From Cryptomeria japonica (lineage: Eukaryota > Streptophyta > Pinopsida > Cupressales > Cupressaceae), in assembly GCF_030272615.1 (NCBI RefSeq), contig NC_081412.1:672106852-672170851 (forward strand): a DNA stretch of 64,000 nucleotides, in the 5' to 3' direction. Shown piece after piece: positions 61,765-64,000 of this stretch. Made by a program: the position numbers and the translations under genes. The notes under the pieces are model-generated. The model did not search any database. It saw nothing but the letters and a program-made list of their open reading frames with translations, and had not been told where the DNA came from. How positions within the stretch are numbered: position 1 is the stretch's first letter; each line of letters opens with the position of its first letter.

Positions 61765-64000
61765 ACCATATGACCCCTTAGGTGTCGTTAGGGGTCATAT
61801 TGTGTCCTAATGAGTCATATGGTGTCCTATGAACCCTTAGGACACCATATGATGTTGTTAGGGGTCATATGGTGTGCTAAGGGTTCATATTATGTCTTAA
61901 AGGGTCATATGGTGTCCTATGAACCCTTAGGACACCATATGATGTTGTTAGGGGTCATATGGTGTGCTAAGGGTTCATATTATGTCTTAAAGGGTCATAT
62001 GGTGTCCTATAACCTTTTAGGACACCATATGACTCCTTAAAACACTATATGGTGTTGTTATGGGTTGTATGGTGTCCTAAGGGGTCATATGGTATTGTAT
62101 GACCCCTTAGGACACCATATGGTGTCAATAGGGATTATATGGTGTGCTAAGGGGTCATAAGACATCATATGACCACTAAGGACACCATATGACACCTAAG
62201 GTATCGTTAGGGGTTATATTGTGTCCTAAGGGGTCATGTATAGTGTCATATGACCCCTTAGGACACCATATGGTTTCATCATGGATTGTATGGTGTCCTA
62301 AGGGGTCATATGTTATCATATGAACCCTTAGGACACCATACGACCCCTTCATGTAACATCATATAACCCTTTCAGACACCATATGACCCCTTAGGTATCG
62401 TTAGGGGCCATATTGTGTCCTAAGGGGTCATATGGTGGCTCGTGACACCATGTGAACCCTTAGGATACCATATCATGTTGTTATGGGTGTTCTTGTGTTT
62501 GAAGGGGTCATACGTTGTTATATGACCCCTTAGGATACCAGATGACCCCTTAGGACACCATATGATGTCTTAAGGGGTTGTATGGTGTCCTAAGGGGTCA
62601 TATGGTGTCCTATGACCCCTTAGGTGTCGTCAGGGGTCGTATTGTGTTCTAATGGGTCATATGGTGTCCTATGACCCCTTAGGACACCATATGACCGCTT
62701 AGGACACTATATGGTGCTATGGGTCGTATGCTATCCTAAGGGGTCATATGGTGTCCTATGACACCTTAAGATACCATTTTGTGTTGTTATGTGTCATATG
62801 GTATTCTATGACTCCTTAGGATACCATATGACCCCTTAGGACACCCTATGGTGTCGTTAGGGGTCGCATGTTGTGCTAAGGAGTCATATGGTGTCCTATG
62901 ACCCCTTAGGTGTCATTGGGGTTTATTTTATGTCCTAAGGGGTTGTATTGTGTCCTATGGGGTTATATGGTGTCGTATGACCCCTTAGGACACTATATAA
63001 TGCCATTAGGGGTCATATTATGTCCTAAGGGGTCATATTGTGTCTTATGACCCCTTAGGACACCACATGGTGTTGTTATGGGTTGTGTGGTGTTCTAATG
63101 GGTCATATGGTGTTTTATGACTCCTTAAGATACCATATTATGTTGTTATGGGTTGTATGGTCTCCTAAGGGGTCATCTAGTGTCATTATGCATCATATGG
63201 TGTTATAAAGGGTCATATGGTGTCTCATGAACCTTTAGGACACCATATGACACCTTAGGACACCATATGATGTTGTTATAAGTCTTATGGTGTTCTAAGG
63301 GGTCATATAGTGTTCTATGAGCCTTTAGGACATCATATGGTGTCGTTAGCAGTCGTATGGTGTGTTAAGGGGTCATATGGTATCCTATGACCCCTTAGGA
63401 CACCATATGACCCCTTAGGTATTGTTAGGGGTCATATTGTGTCCAAACAGGTGGTATGGTGTCCTATGACCCCTTAGGACACCATATGGTGTCGTTAGGG
63501 GTTGTATGGTATACTAAGGGGTCATATTGTGTCCTAAGGGGTCAAAAGACATCGTATGACCCCTTAGACACCATATTATCCATTAGGTTTTGTTAGGGGT
63601 CATACTATGTCCTAAGAGGTCATATGGTGTCCCATGATCCTGTACAACATCATATGACCCCTTAGGACATCATATGGTGTCGTTATGGGTCTTATGGTGT
63701 CCTAAGGGGTCATATGGTTTTCTATAACCCCTCTGGACACTATATGACCCCTTAGGATATTATATGACCCCTTAGGATACCATATGACCCCTTGGAACAC
63801 CATATGGTGTTGCAAGGAGTCATATGGTGTCCTAAGGGGTCATATGGTGTCCTATGAACCCTTAGGACACTATATGACCCATTAGGTGTCATCAGGGGTC
63901 TTATTGTGTCTTAATGGGTCATATGGTATCGTATGACCCATTAGGACAACATATTCTTGGGAGACTATATGGTTCTATGGGTCATATTGTGTCCTAAGGG
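61765..64000. repeat. Palindromic 10-bp-word satellite, second array (runs off the window)
   Basis: The same words as the first array (GACACCATAT, GACCCCTTAG and complements) occur in another arrangement. The AATGTGAACCCTAAC marker of the 468-bp unit is absent, so this is a different higher-order form or subfamily. It contains an exact 90-bp tandem duplication at 61814-61993. Confidence 0.95.
61814..61993 (+). repeat. Exact 90-bp tandem duplication within the satellite
   Basis: Two copies starting GTCATATGGTGTCCTATGAA lie at 61814 and 61904 and are identical as far as I can read. Ninety bp equals nine 10-bp words. Confidence 0.85.

Larger units (their letters stand above)
59507..64000. mobile_element. 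Probable end of a second large TIR/satellite element, running off the window
   Basis: From 59507 the sequence TATGTGTGGGATCATGGTG resembles the inverted right end of the 40.7-kb element. Further shared spots in the same order are CAAAA, CTTAAG, TGGCA/TGCCA and AAATCAG, then a block at 59648-59690 (GTTTCTAAGCTACTAG and TTTTTGAAAA) that matches 52131-52170 inverted. Inward come GA/CT-rich DNA and the same satellite. The order end, subterminal, GA-rich, satellite is the same in both. Each single similarity is modest; the conserved order makes the case. The interval 59550-60967 has no visible gene. Confidence 0.45.

Noticed and set aside
1..64000. tRNA or rRNA genes
   Set aside because: No cloverleaf with A and B boxes and no rRNA-like segment was recognised. 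The tRNA-like matches are only primer-binding sites of LTR elements.

Overview
No host gene is recognisable in this window. It is a nested pile of transposable elements and satellite DNA from a eukaryotic nuclear genome, almost certainly a plant. Ty1/copia elements carry plant-type primer-binding sites, there is a Tat-like Ty3/gypsy element with a G-patch, and coding regions are decayed by point mutation and stop codons. A large, repeat-rich genome such as a gymnosperm's would fit, but that is inference.

Layout. Positions 1-1789 hold the 3' end of an LTR retrotransposon (tail plus a 1.0 kb LTR). Positions 1790-3437 are a minus-strand copia fragment. From 3438 a decayed copia unit of about 5.2 kb is repeated in tandem: unit 1 (3438-6314, 5'-truncated), unit 2 (6315-11567) and unit 3 (52316-56383). 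Units 2 and 3 are separated by one insertion of about 40.7 kb (11569-52312). Its ends are inverted repeats matching at 26 of 30 positions, flanked by a short target duplication (TGGAGGG / TAGAGGG). The uninterrupted site can be read at 6306-6322.

Inside the large insertion, from left to right, lie palindromic subterminal repeats (11625-11735), a multi-exon gene of unknown function (11770-13890, +), a 110-bp duplication, twelve 359-bp tandem monomers (14480-18800) and a broken transposase-like gene (19035-21005, -). A satellite array of about 12 kb follows (21840-51062). The array is built from two 10-bp words, GACACCATAT and GACCCCTTAG, and their reverse complements, mostly in a 468-bp higher-order unit. 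A GA-rich tract and a noncoding subterminal region lead to the right end.

Four later insertions split the satellite: a non-autonomous gypsy-type element with Gag, protease and G-patch but no reverse transcriptase (24002-31631, -); a structurally complete copia with a 5-bp target duplication (31738-38033, -); a copia-type solo LTR (38950-39758, +); and a 5'-truncated LTR element (40304-42643, +).

Right of unit 3 are unassigned noncoding DNA (56384-57209) and a 2.3 kb TRIM-like element (57210-59503, -). At 59507 begins a sequence resembling the right end of the large insertion. It leads inward through GA/CT-rich DNA to the same satellite, which runs off the window (61765-64000). This suggests that the palindromic satellite is a regular component of a family of large TIR elements and not merely a target they landed in. 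The strongest candidates for something undescribed are this element family, its transposase-like gene and its 10-bp-word satellite. All boundaries, periods and difference counts were read by eye.
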